64,000 nt of DNA, taken from NCBI RefSeq assembly GCF_001182825.2, contig NZ_LFYO02000002.1, positions 434,001-498,000 of the forward strand. The letters are read 5' to 3'. This document shows, in pieces, positions 29,961-40,033 of the stretch; the first letter of the stretch is position 1, and each line of letters opens with the position of its first letter. Below the pieces are notes generated by a model. It searched no databases. It saw nothing but the letters and a program-made list of their open reading frames with translations, and was not told the DNA's origin. The stretch comes from Streptococcus sp. X13SY08 (GTDB lineage Bacteria > Bacillota > Bacilli > Lactobacillales > Streptococcaceae). The position numbers and the translations under genes are program-made.

Positions 29961-31547
29961 ATGATCAAACAAGAGCTTCAAAAGATCATCGTTCTTGATT
30001 ACGGTAGCCAATACAATCAATTGATTGCACGTCGTATTCGTGAGTTCGGTGTATTTTCAGAATTGAAAAATCACAAAATTACGGCAGCAGAATTGCGTGA
30101 AATCGCACCAATTGGGATCGTTCTTTCGGGTGGTCCAAACTCAGTGTACGCAGACAATGCCTTTGATATTGATGAAGAAATCTTCGAATTAGGAATTCCA
30201 ATCCTAGGTATTTGTTATGGCATGCAGCTTATCACTCATAAATTAGGTGGTGAAGTAGTCCCAGCTGGCCAAGCGGGTAATCGCGAGTACGGTCAATCTA
30301 CCCTTCGCCTTCGTACCGAGTCAAAACTCTTTGCAGGAATACCCGAGGAGCAATTGGTTCTCATGAGCCATGGGGATGCTGTCACTGAAATTCCAGCTGG
30401 CTTCCACTTGGTAGGTGATTCAGTTGATTGTCCTTATGCTGCGATTGAAAATACCGAGAAAAGCTTCTACGGTATTCAATTTCATCCAGAGGTACGTCAT
30501 TCTGTCTACGGAAATGATATCTTAAAAAACTTTGCAGTCAATATTTGTGGTGCTCGCCAAGATTGGTCTATGGATAATTTCATTGATATGGAAATCGAGA
30601 AAATCCGTGCCACTGTTGGCGATAAAAAAGTTCTTTTAGGTCTCTCAGGTGGCGTTGACTCATCTGTTGTTGGTGTCCTTCTCCAGCGTGCGATTGGCGA
30701 TCAATTGACCTGTATCTTCGTTGATCACGGACTTCTCCGTAAAAATGAAGGCGATCAAGTAATGGATATGCTAGGTGGCAAATTCGGCCTCAATATCATT
30801 CGCGTAGATGCATCAAAACGCTTCCTTGATTTATTGGCTGGCGTTGATGACCCAGAGAAGAAACGTAAAATTATCGGTAATGAGTTTGTTTATGTCTTTG
30901 ATGACGAAGCAAGCAAGCTCAAAGGCGTTGATTTCCTTGCCCAAGGAACACTTTATACTGACATTATCGAGTCTGGTACAGAAACTGCAGAAACCATCAA
31001 ATCTCACCATAACGTCGGTGGATTGCCAGAAGATATGCAGTTTAAATTGATTGAACCACTGAATACCCTTTTCAAAGACGAGGTTCGAGCGCTAGGTACT
31101 GCTCTTGGTATGCCTGATGAAGTCGTGTGGCGCCACCCATTCCCAGGACCAGGACTTGCTATCCGTGTAATGGGTGAAATCACTGAAGAAAAATTAGAAA
31201 CAGTTCGTGAATCCGATGCTATTCTCCGTGAAGAAATTGCCAAAGCGGGCCTTGACCGCGATGTATGGCAATATTTCACAGTTAATACCGGTGTTCGCTC
31301 TGTCGGTGTCATGGGTGATGGACGTACCTACGATTACACTATCGCCATCCGTGCTATCACATCTATTGACGGAATGACGGCAGATTTTGCTCAACTCCCA
31401 TGGGATGTCCTCAAAAAAATATCAACACGTATCGTCAATGAAGTCGACCACGTCAACCGGAAGACCGATGAACAAGGTACAATTCCCCAACAAATATCCC
31501 ACCAAGAAACTCTCTTGGTGGGATATTTGTATGCACTTATAACATGA
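29961..31547 (+). CDS. guaA: GMP synthase (glutamine-hydrolysing), C-terminus replaced
   Basis: Converts XMP to GMP. The ATG at 29961 has GAAAGGAAAAT before it. The glutamine amidotransferase domain has [13 protein letters not shown] (nucleophile Cys) and GIQFHPEV; the PP-loop [14 protein letters not shown] and [15 protein letters not shown] are intact. The last normal residues are [13 protein letters not shown]; the expected end of about 16 residues (IVYDIT...PPATVEWE in related proteins, from memory) is replaced by an unrelated tail, [11 protein letters not shown] onward, which reads into an inverted repeat. The lost end is at the dimer and XMP site, so activity is doubtful. A deletion across the stop codon is the simplest cause. 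Confidence 0.85.
   Translation: MIKQELQKIIVLDYGSQYNQLIARRIREFGVFSELKNHKITAAELREIAPIGIVLSGGPNSVYADNAFDIDEEIFELGIPILGICYGMQLITHKLGGEVVPAGQAGNREYGQSTLRLRTESKLFAGIPEEQLVLMSHGDAVTEIPAGFHLVGDSVDCPYAAIENTEKSFYGIQFHPEVRHSVYGNDILKNFAVNICGARQDWSMDNFIDMEIEKIRATVGDKKVLLGLSGGVDSSVVGVLLQRAIGDQLTCIFVDHGLLRKNEGDQVMDMLGGKFGLNIIRVDASKRFLDLLAGVDDPEKKRKIIGNEFVYVFDDEASKLKGVDFLAQGTLYTDIIESGTETAETIKSHHNVGGLPEDMQFKLIEPLNTLFKDEVRALGTALGMPDEVVWRHPFPGPGLAIRVMGEITEEKLETVRESDAILREEIAKAGLDRDVWQYFTVNTGVRSVGVMGDGRTYDYTIAIRAITSIDGMTADFAQLPWDVLKKISTRIVNEVDHVNRKTDEQGTIPQQISHQETLLVGYLYALIT
31491..31529. repeat. 17-bp perfect inverted repeat overlapping the 3' end of guaA
   Basis: Arms CAAATATCCCACCAAGA and complement with a 5-base loop. 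It lies inside the present reading frame of guaA but was probably its terminator before the 3' deletion; the T-run that follows is short. Confidence 0.7.
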
Positions 31548-31556
31548 TATTACTGA

Positions 31557-31690
31557 TTATTCTATGTCGCAGGCGATTCCATCACCATCTCGGTAAAGGT
31601 CAGTACTATAGCCTTGTTCTTCATTATGAATAGGAGCTTTTCCAGCATCGACCACTTCTTTACAGCTAGCATACTGGATATAATTTTGTA
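31557..31690 (-). pseudogene. Excalibur calcium-binding domain fragment
   Basis: In one frame the DNA reads YIQYASCKEVVDAGKAP, then STDLYRDGDGIACDIE and TAA (31557). The pattern Cys ... D-x-D-x-D-G-x-x-C is the excalibur domain found at the end of many Gram-positive secreted proteins. Everything upstream is missing: the fragment is fused to the 3' end of the SDR gene. Confidence 0.7.
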
Positions 31691-32314
31691 GACCGTATCG
31701 GCACGCTCCTTATCCCCGTGGAATCGTACCTGACTAAAATCAGTTTCCACAATGCCTGGTTGGATGGTGGATACCTTAATATTTTTTTCAATCGTATCAA
31801 TCCGAATGCCATCGCTCAAGAATTTAACCGCTGCCTTAGTAGCCGCATACACTGCAGCTCCTGCATAGGCATAAATCCCTGCCGTTGACCCCATATTAAT
31901 GATGTGACCTTGATTTTCCTCCACCATACGAGGCAAGAAACGACGAGTCATGACGAGTCATATAGAGGAGACCTTTAACGTTGGTATCTAACATGGTTAC
32001 AACATCAGTCATGTCAGATTCATAGAATTTATCTAGCCCCAAAGCGAGACCAGCATTATTGACCAAGATATGAACTTGCTTCACATCTTCGAAAATAGCC
32101 TCACACACTTTTTTGACAGAATTGGGACTTGTCACGTCTAATTCATAAGCCCAGACCTTTACTCCAAATTCGGTTTCTAATTCATGCTGAATTTGACTCA
32201 GTAAGTGGTCTCTTCGTCCTGTCACGACGACTTATCACCATTTTTTGCAAATGCATAGGCGATGGCTTTTCCAATTCCACTTGTTGCACCAGTGATCACA
32301 ACATTTCTATTCAT
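31688..32314 (-). pseudogene. Short-chain dehydrogenase/reductase, broken
   Basis: Start ATG 32314 with NAD(P) motif GATSGIGKAIAYAFAKNG. One base is missing near 32228 (AAGTCG for expected AAGGTCG), shifting the frame before TGRRDHLL. At about 31945 a perfect 10-bp tandem duplication (GACGAGTCAT twice) shifts it again before RFLPRMVEE. NNAGLA, the catalytic Ser region (MGSTAGIYAYAG) and YAATKAA follow. The 3' end is replaced after RADTVY by the excalibur fragment. Three independent lesions. Confidence 0.85.
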
Positions 32315-32406
32315 ATTATCCACTCCTTGCTATAAGTTTAATTGAAACCATTATACCATCTTCAACTATACTATTCGAAAATTTTCTAGAAAAATACCCA
32401 AGAATT

Positions 32407-32928
32407 TTACTCTTGGGTGAAAAAATGAATAATTTTTATCAAATAAAGATTAAAATGCACTTGACGTGAATAATAGATATTTCCGCCATTAACATAGAGT
32501 TTCCCACCATTTAAAAGGGCGAGAGGATGATAGTAGGTATAGGTTTTACTGCTGTCATTCCCTAAGCTCGGGGCAACGACATTTTTAGAATAGGCAGTAG
32601 CTAACTTAATTGTATTTTTCCCACCATGTTGAGCAATATACTTGATGTAGGCTGGTCCGTAATTGTAGGCTTGCACGGCCGTCCAAACATCAACTCCTTG
32701 TTGGTCGGCTAGTCTTAAGTTTTCACTTAAAAATTCAATTCCCTTATGGATGCTTTCCTTGCTATCAGTAATAGTGTTGACATAGCCCGTAGCAGACTCG
32801 CTAGATTGCATCACGTCTACTTGTTCACCTTTTGTTTCTGTGTAAATCATAGCCAGTATCAGCTCTTTATTGGCTGTATTGTCATTTTCAGCCAGCACTT
32901 CTTCTACTACAGGTTCATAGGTCATCAC
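32407..32928 (-). pseudogene. Lysozyme-like peptidoglycan hydrolase (Pmp23 type), 5' truncated
   Basis: The open frame starts [14 protein letters not shown] and holds the catalytic domain: [23 protein letters not shown] with the likely catalytic Glu, [15 protein letters not shown] and the end [14 protein letters not shown]. Family members carry an N-terminal membrane anchor that is lacking; the codons before the ATG ([10 protein letters not shown]) continue the frame but run into the end of the preceding gene without a start. So the 5' end has probably been deleted. In other streptococci this gene follows glyA and the nucleoid protein, as here. Confidence 0.7.
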
Positions 32929-32956
32929 CTGCTGAAAAGCCTTCTTGTTAATTTTT

Positions 32957-33931
32957 TCATTTATTTTTTATATCTTCTATATTTTTAATGAGAATAGAAT
33001 AAGTTCCGTTCTCATTTTGGATAAACTCAACAGATTCTGCATCTTCATAAACATTATTTGGCACAATCAGCTCAATTCCGTTAGATAAAGACAGTTTCTG
33101 ATTTTCGAATTTCTTAAGCTGGCGACTAGCGTCGATCTCAGTAAATGAAATCTTGTCCGGAATAACTTCTTTAAGTTCGTCAACGAAGCTCAGACGTGCT
33201 GTCAAATTATCTTCAAAGAGTTGGTCAGCTAGTTTTTCAGGAGAAATCTCATTGTCTTCTTCCAAATTGGAAAAAATAGCGGACTTGACTTTTGTCTGAA
33301 ATTGAAAATCATCACGATTAAAGTTTTCCGCAATTTTTTGTGCCGTTTTTTCCACTTCCTTGATAGATTTTTTAGCAGAAATGGTAGGCGTTACTTGCAA
33401 GAGATTATCCGAGAAATAATTTAGAAAAGCTCCATTATACTTGATTCGCTTTTCAATCAAAAGATAATCGTAAGTAGTCAAGTTGATGATAAGAGCTTCA
33501 TCGGGAGCTGAACCAGCACTGGGTAAATTATTTTGCGTTGTTTGAAGGGGACGGTCGCTTTCGCTGCCATTGTGCACCAAATTTTCCCGCAAAGAAATAC
33601 GTAAGAAAACTAAATGCTCTACACCATTTTTTTCAAAGCGCACAAAAATGAGATCGTTGGTTTTTTGATTCTCAGACACAGAAAACTCTTCGTGCCAAGC
33701 TTTGACAATCTGGTATGAGGTAGTCATAAGGTCATCTGAGATGTTTTCCAAAAAAGTATTCTCGGCTGTAAATCGACCTGTTTTGGCTTCGTCGGAATAG
33801 ACTCGTTCAATTTTCTTACGAAGATATTCTTCGATTTTAGGGCTGATGACGAGGAGACTATCCGCAAGGAATAGCTCCGTATCATCTGGGCTAAATTGGT
33901 GAATAATGGCTTCTTTTATGTAAATATCCAT
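32957..33931 (-). CDS. Nucleoid-associated protein (NdpA family)
   Basis: 324 residues of the 37-kDa nucleoid-associated protein family. Typical features: [17 protein letters not shown] at the start, then [11 protein letters not shown], the central HxxxFLR-type region, and a C-terminal OB-like part. The exact role in streptococci is not known. It starts 3 bp after the glyA stop, in the same operon. Intact. Confidence 0.85.
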   Translation of the reverse strand: MDIYIKEAIIHQFSPDDTELFLADSLLVISPKIEEYLRKKIERVYSDEAKTGRFTAENTFLENISDDLMTTSYQIVKAWHEEFSVSENQKTNDLIFVRFEKNGVEHLVFLRISLRENLVHNGSESDRPLQTTQNNLPSAGSAPDEALIINLTTYDYLLIEKRIKYNGAFLNYFSDNLLQVTPTISAKKSIKEVEKTAQKIAENFNRDDFQFQTKVKSAIFSNLEEDNEISPEKLADQLFEDNLTARLSFVDELKEVIPDKISFTEIDASRQLKKFENQKLSLSNGIELIVPNNVYEDAESVEFIQNENGTYSILIKNIEDIKNK

Positions 33932-33933
33932 GC

Positions 33934-35190
33934 TTAATTTTCATAGAGTGGGAGCTGGTCTGTTAAAGCAGTCACTTCTTTACGTACTTGCTCCAAGACA
34001 GCAGGATCACTCGCATTTTCTAAAGTTTTGATAATCAATTTTGCTACTTTGCGACATTCTTCCACACCAAAACCACGAGCTGTTACGGCAGCTGTACCGA
34101 TACGGATACCAGAGGTTTTAAATGGCGAAAGTGTCTCAAATGGAATTGAGTTTTTATTGAGCGTAATGTGTACTTCATCAAGAAGTTGTTGCGCTTCTTT
34201 CCCGTTTTCAATCACTTTTGTCACATCAACAAGGAAGACGTGGTTGTCTGTCCCACCTGAAATGACTCGGAACTTATCGTGCTCTTCAAAGACGTCCGCC
34301 ATAGCTTTACAGTTGGTAATGATATTTTGAGCGTATTCTTTAAAAGCTGGATCCAAGTTTTCCTTGAAGGCTACAGCCTTTGCTGCAATGACATGCTCAA
34401 GTGGTCCACCTTGCAATCCAGGGAAGACAGCAGAGTTGATTTTCTTAGCTAGTTCTTCATTGTTAGTCAAGATCAAACCGCCACGTGGTCCTCGAAGAGT
34501 TTTATGGGTAGTTGATGTGACCACATCCGCATAAGGAACTGGATTTGGGTGAAGACCAGCTGCAACAAGACCAGCGATATGTGCCATATCAACCATGAGT
34601 TTAGCACCAACGCTATCAGCAATTTCACGGAATTTAGCAAAATCAATGATGCGTGAGTAGGCTGACGCTCCTGCTACAATCAGCTTTGGTTGCACTTCTT
34701 GAGCTCGTGCCAAAATAGCATCGTAATCCAAAGTTTCTGTTTCTTTGTCCACTCCATAAGCAACAAAGTTGTAGGTCTTCCCTGAAAAATTAACAGAAGC
34801 TCCGTGAGTCAAGTGGCCACCAGCTGACAAGTCCATCCCCAATACAGTATCACCTGGCTCAATCAAAGCCATATAGGTTGCTGCATTGGCTTGACTACCA
34901 GAATGTGCTTGAACATTGGCAAACTGTGCACCAAAAATTTCCTTGGCACGATCAATGGCCAAGTTTTCAATGACATCCACGACCTCTGTTCCACCATAGT
35001 AACGACGTCCTGGATAACCTTCAGCATATTTATTGGTCAAAATAGACCCTTGCGCTGCCATAACGGCATTAGATACCACATTTTCAGAGGCAATCAATTC
35101 AATATTATTTTGTTGGCGTTTTTCTTCAGCAGAGATGGCGTTCCACAATTCCGCGTCGTATGCTTTGTAGTCTTCTTTATCAAAAATCAT
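33934..35190 (-). CDS. glyA: Serine hydroxymethyltransferase
   Basis: 418 residues. Interconverts serine and glycine with tetrahydrofolate and supplies one-carbon units. The PLP lysine lies in [30 protein letters not shown] and the end region ALTDQLPLY are typical. Length equals that of other bacterial GlyA. Second to last in the operon prfA-prmC-tsaC-GNAT-glyA-nucleoid protein. Intact. Confidence 0.97.
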   Translation of the reverse strand: MIFDKEDYKAYDAELWNAISAEEKRQQNNIELIASENVVSNAVMAAQGSILTNKYAEGYPGRRYYGGTEVVDVIENLAIDRAKEIFGAQFANVQAHSGSQANAATYMALIEPGDTVLGMDLSAGGHLTHGASVNFSGKTYNFVAYGVDKETETLDYDAILARAQEVQPKLIVAGASAYSRIIDFAKFREIADSVGAKLMVDMAHIAGLVAAGLHPNPVPYADVVTSTTHKTLRGPRGGLILTNNEELAKKINSAVFPGLQGGPLEHVIAAKAVAFKENLDPAFKEYAQNIITNCKAMADVFEEHDKFRVISGGTDNHVFLVDVTKVIENGKEAQQLLDEVHITLNKNSIPFETLSPFKTSGIRIGTAAVTARGFGVEECRKVAKLIIKTLENASDPAVLEQVRKEVTALTDQLPLYEN

Positions 35191-35200
35191 GATGTCTCCT

Positions 35201-35668
35201 TTATGCTATGAGTGAATCCTTTTTGAGGATGGGGTACCAAAGTTCCTTTAAAAAACGAACTTGCAATTTATCGTCGATATACCCAATCTTTTTATAGAAA
35301 GCATGCGCTTCTTCCCGATTGGATCCCGAATTGAGGCGGACAAAGCTCAGATGTCGTGCTCTCGCTTCATCTTCCAAAGCCTGCATGAGTTTTTGACCGA
35401 TTTGTCGTCCCTGAAAATCAGGATGAACAGCCAATGCCAAAACATTAAATCTAGCCTCTGAATACAAAGATTCATAACGCTCCGCATGTACGTAAGCCAC
35501 TAAACGTTTCCTATCAACATCAACAAATGCTTTTAAAAAATGATGATCGTCAGCAAGTAATCTTACCAATTGCGACTTGGTAGCCTCCAGAGGAAAGGCA
35601 TAACCAAGCGCAATTTCATTAATTTCTTGCAAGAACTCTGCATCCGTTAACTGTAAAGGTCTAATCAT
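35201..35668 (-). CDS. GNAT family N-acetyltransferase
   Basis: 155 residues with the GNAT acetyl-CoA site [27 protein letters not shown] and the end [13 protein letters not shown]. The ATG follows the TAA of tsaC directly, so it is translated in the same operon. Its substrate is unknown; in related operons it is often annotated as a ribosomal or generic acetyltransferase. Intact. Confidence 0.85.
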   Translation of the reverse strand: MIRPLQLTDAEFLQEINEIALGYAFPLEATKSQLVRLLADDHHFLKAFVDVDRKRLVAYVHAERYESLYSEARFNVLALAVHPDFQGRQIGQKLMQALEDEARARHLSFVRLNSGSNREEAHAFYKKIGYIDDKLQVRFLKELWYPILKKDSLIA

Positions 35669-36274
35669 TTATACCTCCTCAAATTTCATCTCTGGGATAG
35701 CAGTTTGCAGCTCTGCTTTTGTGACAGCGCCTTGTCGCAAAATACGAGCCTGTTCTCCAGATAAATCCAAAATAGTGGAATCCAAGCCAGAAATAGCTGC
35801 ATCATCCTCTATGCCAGAAATTTGAAATCCAAAGGTAGTCTCAATTTTAGAAAATACTTGTCCGCTTCCATTCCCAGAAATATTTGCGGAGGGTCCGATT
35901 AAAGGACCTGTTTCAGCAATGATTTGTAATGTTTTCGGATGATTGGGTATCCGAAAGCCAACAGTCTCCAAGCCAGAATTTATCCAAAACGGAACATTTC
36001 CGTTTGATTTCAGGATAATCGTTAAGGAACCTGGCATAAATCTATTATACAATTTTTCCAGAAAAATGGGTGGATTTTGACTGTATTTCAGAATATCATT
36101 TAAACTAGCTACATTTAAATTCATTGCTTTATCTCGTGGACGCTGCTTTATCTGGTATACCTGATCAACTGCCTCTTCATTCAAGGCTTGAGCAAAGAGA
36201 CCATAGACCGTTTCAGTCGGCAGAATGACTGCATCACCCTCTTCAATGATTGTTCGGATTTTACTTATTTCCAT
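35669..36274 (-). CDS. tsaC: L-threonylcarbamoyladenylate synthase (Sua5/YrdC family)
   Basis: 201 residues. Makes the threonylcarbamoyl-AMP used for t6A at position 37 of ANN-decoding tRNAs. Family motifs: LPTETVYGLFA, KQRPRDKAMNLNVAS and GPSANISGNG. It overlaps the end of prmC by 14 bp. Intact, single YrdC domain form without the C-terminal Sua5 domain. Confidence 0.93.
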   Translation of the reverse strand: MEISKIRTIIEEGDAVILPTETVYGLFAQALNEEAVDQVYQIKQRPRDKAMNLNVASLNDILKYSQNPPIFLEKLYNRFMPGSLTIILKSNGNVPFWINSGLETVGFRIPNHPKTLQIIAETGPLIGPSANISGNGSGQVFSKIETTFGFQISGIEDDAAISGLDSTILDLSGEQARILRQGAVTKAELQTAIPEMKFEEV

Positions 36275-37097
36275 CTAAAATCACCATCCGATCTTTTTTG
36301 TAGATATCTTGTACGACACGCGCCTCATATTGCGGTAGATACTGATTTGCTAACGCCAAAATATCCTGCCCTTGCTTATAACCAATTTCAAAATAAATTT
36401 TGCCATCTTGCCTTAAAACATTCGCCGAACCTACCAATATTTTTCGATAAATCGCTAAACCATTTTCATCTGCAAAAAGAGCACTGTGAGGTTCATACTC
36501 GTAGACATTTTTTCCTACTTCGTGAACATCCTCATAGGCGATATAGGGTGGGTTAGACACGATAATATCAAAGTTCTCCTGCACATTTTCATAGACGTCA
36601 GACAGGATAAACTCAATGTCAACATGATCTGCTGCTGCATTTTCCGAGGCAATAGCTAGTGCTTCTTGTGAGATATCTACTGCAGTCACAGACCAGTCGG
36701 GTCGGGCTTGCTTCAATGCAATAGCGATGGCGCCGCTCCCTGTACCCATATCTAAAATCCGCAAATCCGCTCTGCTATTTTCTGAAAGAATGAGCTCCAC
36801 CAACTCCTCCGTCTCAGGGCGAGGAATGAGGACGTGCTGATTGACCTTGAGCTTCAAGTCCATAAAATAGGCGCTTCCCATGATATGCTGAGCCGGAATA
36901 TACTGAGCAAGTTGCTCATAAATCTGAGTCAGCAAAGCAAAATCCTCTTGTGAGATAGATTCACGCAAATGCAAAATAAAATCTGTCGTCGTCCAGCCTT
37001 TTAACTCCTTAAAAACATAAGAGAGGGCTTGATTTTCCTCTCCTATTTGTTCTAATTTTCCAGCCAGTTCTGAGACGACTTGTCCGTATGTTGTCAT
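36261..37097 (-). CDS. prmC: Release factor glutamine methyltransferase
   Basis: 278 residues. Methylates the Gln of the GGQ motif of release factors using S-adenosylmethionine. The SAM motif LDMGTGSGAIAIAL and the catalytic NPPYI are present; the N-terminal helical domain is family-typical. Its ATG overlaps the stop of prfA by one base (TAATG), which fits its role on that product. Intact. Confidence 0.95.
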   Translation of the reverse strand: MTTYGQVVSELAGKLEQIGEENQALSYVFKELKGWTTTDFILHLRESISQEDFALLTQIYEQLAQYIPAQHIMGSAYFMDLKLKVNQHVLIPRPETEELVELILSENSRADLRILDMGTGSGAIAIALKQARPDWSVTAVDISQEALAIASENAAADHVDIEFILSDVYENVQENFDIIVSNPPYIAYEDVHEVGKNVYEYEPHSALFADENGLAIYRKILVGSANVLRQDGKIYFEIGYKQGQDILALANQYLPQYEARVVQDIYKKDRMVILDGNK

Positions 37098-38176
37098 TAG
37101 TTATTGAGCTTTTCTAATTTTTGCGCTTGGTCATAGAGCACCAAGGCATCCACTACTTCATCTAATTTTCCAGCCAAAATGGTGTCCAATTTTTGAAGAG
37201 TCAATCCGATGCGGTGATCCGTCACGCGGTTTTGCGGGAAGTTATAGGTACGGATACGCTCTGAGCGGTCCCCTGTACCGATGGTTGATTTACGCTCTGC
37301 GTCCTGCTCATCTTGAGCAATTTGTGCAAAGTGGTCGGCGACACGTGCACGGATAATTTTCATAGCTTTATCGCGGTTTTTCTGCTGGGTACGTTCTTCC
37401 TGCATTTCAACCTTGATATTGGTCGGCAAGTGGACGATGCGAACGGCTGTCGCAACTTTATTGACGTTCTGTCCACCTGCACCAGACGCATGGTAGATAT
37501 CCAAACGAAGATCTTTAGGATCAATATCGTATTCTACCTCTTCTACTTCTGGCATGATCAGCACTGTCGCTGTAGAAGTATGAACACGACCTTGGCTTTC
37601 AGTCACTGGAACACGTTGTACACGGTGAGCACCAGACTCATATTTGAGTTTAGAATAAACGGATTGTCCTGATACCATAGCAACAACTTCTTTGATACCA
37701 CCAACACCGTTGTAAGAAGCCTCCATCACTTCAAACCGCCAGCCTTGTCCTTCGGCAAATTTTTGATACATGGTCAAAAGATCACCCGCAAAGAGCGCAG
37801 CCTCATCACCACCAGCAGCTCCGCGTATTTCCAAGATGATATTTTTACCATCGTTAGGGTCTTTGGGTAAGAGAAGGATTTTGAGTTTTTCTTCATATTC
37901 TTCCTTGGCAGCCTTAGACTCTTTGAGCTCTTCCTTAGCCATTTCTTCCAATTCTGGATCGCCACCAGCATCCTTAATCATCTCTTCTGAGTCCGAGATG
38001 TTTTGGATGACTTGCTTGTACTCACGATAAGCTGCGACGGTGTCACGTGTGCTTGCTTCTTCTTTGGACAATTCCATAAAGCGCTTGGTATCCGAGACGA
38101 CAGCTGGGTCTGAAAGCGATTCTCCCAACTCTTCATAGCGGTCTTCTACCGCTTGTAATTGATCATAAATATTCAT
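37097..38176 (-). CDS. prfA: Peptide chain release factor 1
   Basis: 359 residues. Recognises UAA and UAG. It has the GGQ motif ([17 protein letters not shown]) that triggers peptidyl-tRNA hydrolysis, and the C-terminal [15 protein letters not shown] region typical of RF1. An extended -10 (TGG-TATAAT on the minus strand, 38215-38223) lies about 40 bp before the ATG. First gene of the operon. Intact. Confidence 0.96.
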   Translation of the reverse strand: MNIYDQLQAVEDRYEELGESLSDPAVVSDTKRFMELSKEEASTRDTVAAYREYKQVIQNISDSEEMIKDAGGDPELEEMAKEELKESKAAKEEYEEKLKILLLPKDPNDGKNIILEIRGAAGGDEAALFAGDLLTMYQKFAEGQGWRFEVMEASYNGVGGIKEVVAMVSGQSVYSKLKYESGAHRVQRVPVTESQGRVHTSTATVLIMPEVEEVEYDIDPKDLRLDIYHASGAGGQNVNKVATAVRIVHLPTNIKVEMQEERTQQKNRDKAMKIIRARVADHFAQIAQDEQDAERKSTIGTGDRSERIRTYNFPQNRVTDHRIGLTLQKLDTILAGKLDEVVDALVLYDQAQKLEKLNN

Positions 38177-38214
38177 AAAAATTTTTCCTCATACTGTAAT
38201 AAAACTTACAGTCT

Positions 38215-38223
38215 ATTATACCA
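38215..38223 (-). promoter_or_regulatory. Extended -10 of the prfA operon
   Basis: Minus strand TGG-TATAAT, 40 bp before prfA; no good -35 element. Confidence 0.5.
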
Positions 38224-38269
38224 TAAAATTTTGAGAGATTGAGGACTTGGGTAGGAATTTAACCTCAAA

Positions 38270-38478
38270 AAAAGAGAGGCAAGCTCTCTTAGATTGAAGA
38301 CTAAATCTTCTTTTCGATAGTACCTCAGGTGATGACGGACGGTAGCGACTTCTTTCAGAATTCCATACCTAAACTTTGAGACTAGGTCTCAAAGTTTCCG
38401 AATGCTTGAAACGTCCCTGTTTCAAGCACTTTCATCACGGCGCTCTACTGAGTCTTTCTCGCATACGCTCTCTTGGTT
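38270..38478. repeat. BOX-like intergenic repeat with serial hairpins
   Basis: The gap between prfA and tdk holds several stem-loops in a row: AAGAGAG/CTCTCTT (38273-38291), AACTTTGAGAC/GTCTCAAAGTT (38375-38398), and TGCTTGAAAC/GTTTCAAGCA (38402-38429), with GGTAGCGACTTCTTTCAGAATTCC between. The pattern resembles the modular BOX elements of streptococci. A second copy of AGAGCACAGCTCTCTTAG ends at 38580. Confidence 0.6.
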
Positions 38479-38576
38479 AAGAAAATAAATTATTTTATTA
38501 CATTTGTATCCACAGAACTGTATAATTTTGTATTTGAAAATTTAGCTTATCCATATTCTCAAAGAGCACAGCTCTC

Positions 38577-39146
38577 TTAGATTTCAGGACGAAAATAATG
38601 CTTACGACAAACCGGAATATAGGTTTCATTACCGCCAATTTGGATTTGTTCCCCTTCGTAAACAGGTTTTCCATCCACTGTCCGCAAGACCATAGTCGCT
38701 TTTTTAGAGCAAAATTGGCAAATAGTTTTGATTTCATCAATTTTGTCCGCCAACAGAAGAAGATATTTTGAACCTTCAAAAAGCTCATTCCGGAAATCAT
38801 TTTTTAAGCCAAATGCCATGACAGGAACATCTAAATCATCAACCACTCGGGCAAAATCATATACATGCTTCTTGGTCAAAAATTGCGCTTCATCAATCAA
38901 AATACAATAAGGTTTGGGATCCATCTTTTCAATAAGAGCATAGACATCCGTGTCATCTTCGATAGCAATGGCTTCGCGTTGCATCCCAATTCGACTCGCT
39001 ACAACGCCCACTCCTGCACGCGTATCAATAGCAGAGGTCATAATCACCACATTTTTCCCCTGCTCTTCGTAATTGTGCGCCACTTTCAAAATCTCAATGG
39101 TTTTGCCAGAATTCATCGAACCATATTTAAAATAAAATTGAGCCAT
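38577..39146 (-). CDS. tdk: Thymidine kinase
   Basis: 189 residues. Salvages thymidine. P-loop GSMNSGKT at residues 9-16, the acidic ILIDEAQFL, and a Cys4 zinc site (CQFCSKKA and PVCRKHYF). The end overlaps the BOX-like repeat region. Upstream a weak promoter (TAAAAT preceded by TGG) is visible near 39175. Intact. Confidence 0.95.
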   Translation of the reverse strand: MAQFYFKYGSMNSGKTIEILKVAHNYEEQGKNVVIMTSAIDTRAGVGVVASRIGMQREAIAIEDDTDVYALIEKMDPKPYCILIDEAQFLTKKHVYDFARVVDDLDVPVMAFGLKNDFRNELFEGSKYLLLLADKIDEIKTICQFCSKKATMVLRTVDGKPVYEGEQIQIGGNETYIPVCRKHYFRPEI

Positions 39147-39206
39147 GTCAGCCTTCCTTCGTAGATATTCATTTCATTTTACCACAAATAGCAAAGCATG
39201 GAAAGA

Positions 39207-40033
39207 CTAGTTGACATCTCGCACACAGCGAAATCCTGTATTGCTTGTTGAGGAAAGTGCAGTGTTACTATTACGTCCTGCATTGCGATAGCGTGCACAG
39301 GAAGAAATATGACACAGATAGACCCCCTCGCGTAGTGCACGTAAGCTATCCGCATGGGAAGGTATTATTTCCTGACTTTCTTGGATAAATTCTTGTGAGC
39401 TTTTCGTCGCAAATTCTTGCAAAGGAATTCGTCCAGAGTTGAGACACCATTCCCAGACATTCTCAATCATTTGATAGAGTCCATAGCCATTTGGTTCGTA
39501 CCATTTTGCTGGTGCGGTCCCGATAAAACCGTCATCAGCGCTATTCCCCATGGGAAAATTAGACCTTCTTTTCCGCCACGACAGGCATATTCCCATTCGC
39601 TTTCGAGCGGTAATCGTTTTCCAGCCCATTTGGCGTAGTGGTAAGCATCATGATAAGAAACGTGGACGACTGGATGGTCCATACACTCAGCAATGGAAGA
39701 TCCTGGACCTTCAGGCATGCGCCAAGAAGCATCTGCGACTTCATACCACCAGGTTGAACCAGCTGCCAGCCTAGCTTTTTTTTGCTCATCTGACAAGAGT
39801 AAGTGAAAAACATAGGAAAAACCAAAACGCTCTGCGTCTGTCACATAACCTGTGTCTTGAAAAAATGTTAAAAAATCACGATTGGTGACTGTTGTTTTAT
39901 CCATATAAAAATCAGCCACGTGGACCTCTGTCGTGGGACCTTCCAAATCATCTTGAAAGCCTAGGTGGTCATTGGTTCCCATCAGAAAACGACCGCCTTT
40001 GATGAGTATCATTTCTTCATTACTTGTCATCAA
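39207..40033 (-). pseudogene. Formylglycine-generating enzyme-like sulfatase modifier, broken
   Basis: FGE-sulfatase (SUMF1) fold: starts EMILIKGGRFLMGTNDH, has DKTTVTNRDFLTFFQDTGYVT, HPVVHVSYHDAYHYAKWAGKR and ends YRNAGRNSNTALSSTSNTGFRCVR. The two catalytic cysteines appear as LCHISSCARYR. Near 39540 the frame breaks: after FPWG the text ADDGFIGTAPAKWYEPNG resumes in another frame and about 20 residues are lacking. The gene overlaps the end of the sulfatase gene by 14 bp; the sulfatase carries the CxPSR motif this enzyme family modifies. Confidence 0.85.

Noticed and set aside
38270..38580. CRISPR array
   Set aside because: The repeats are inverted stems of different sequence, not direct repeats with regular spacers, and no cas gene is present.
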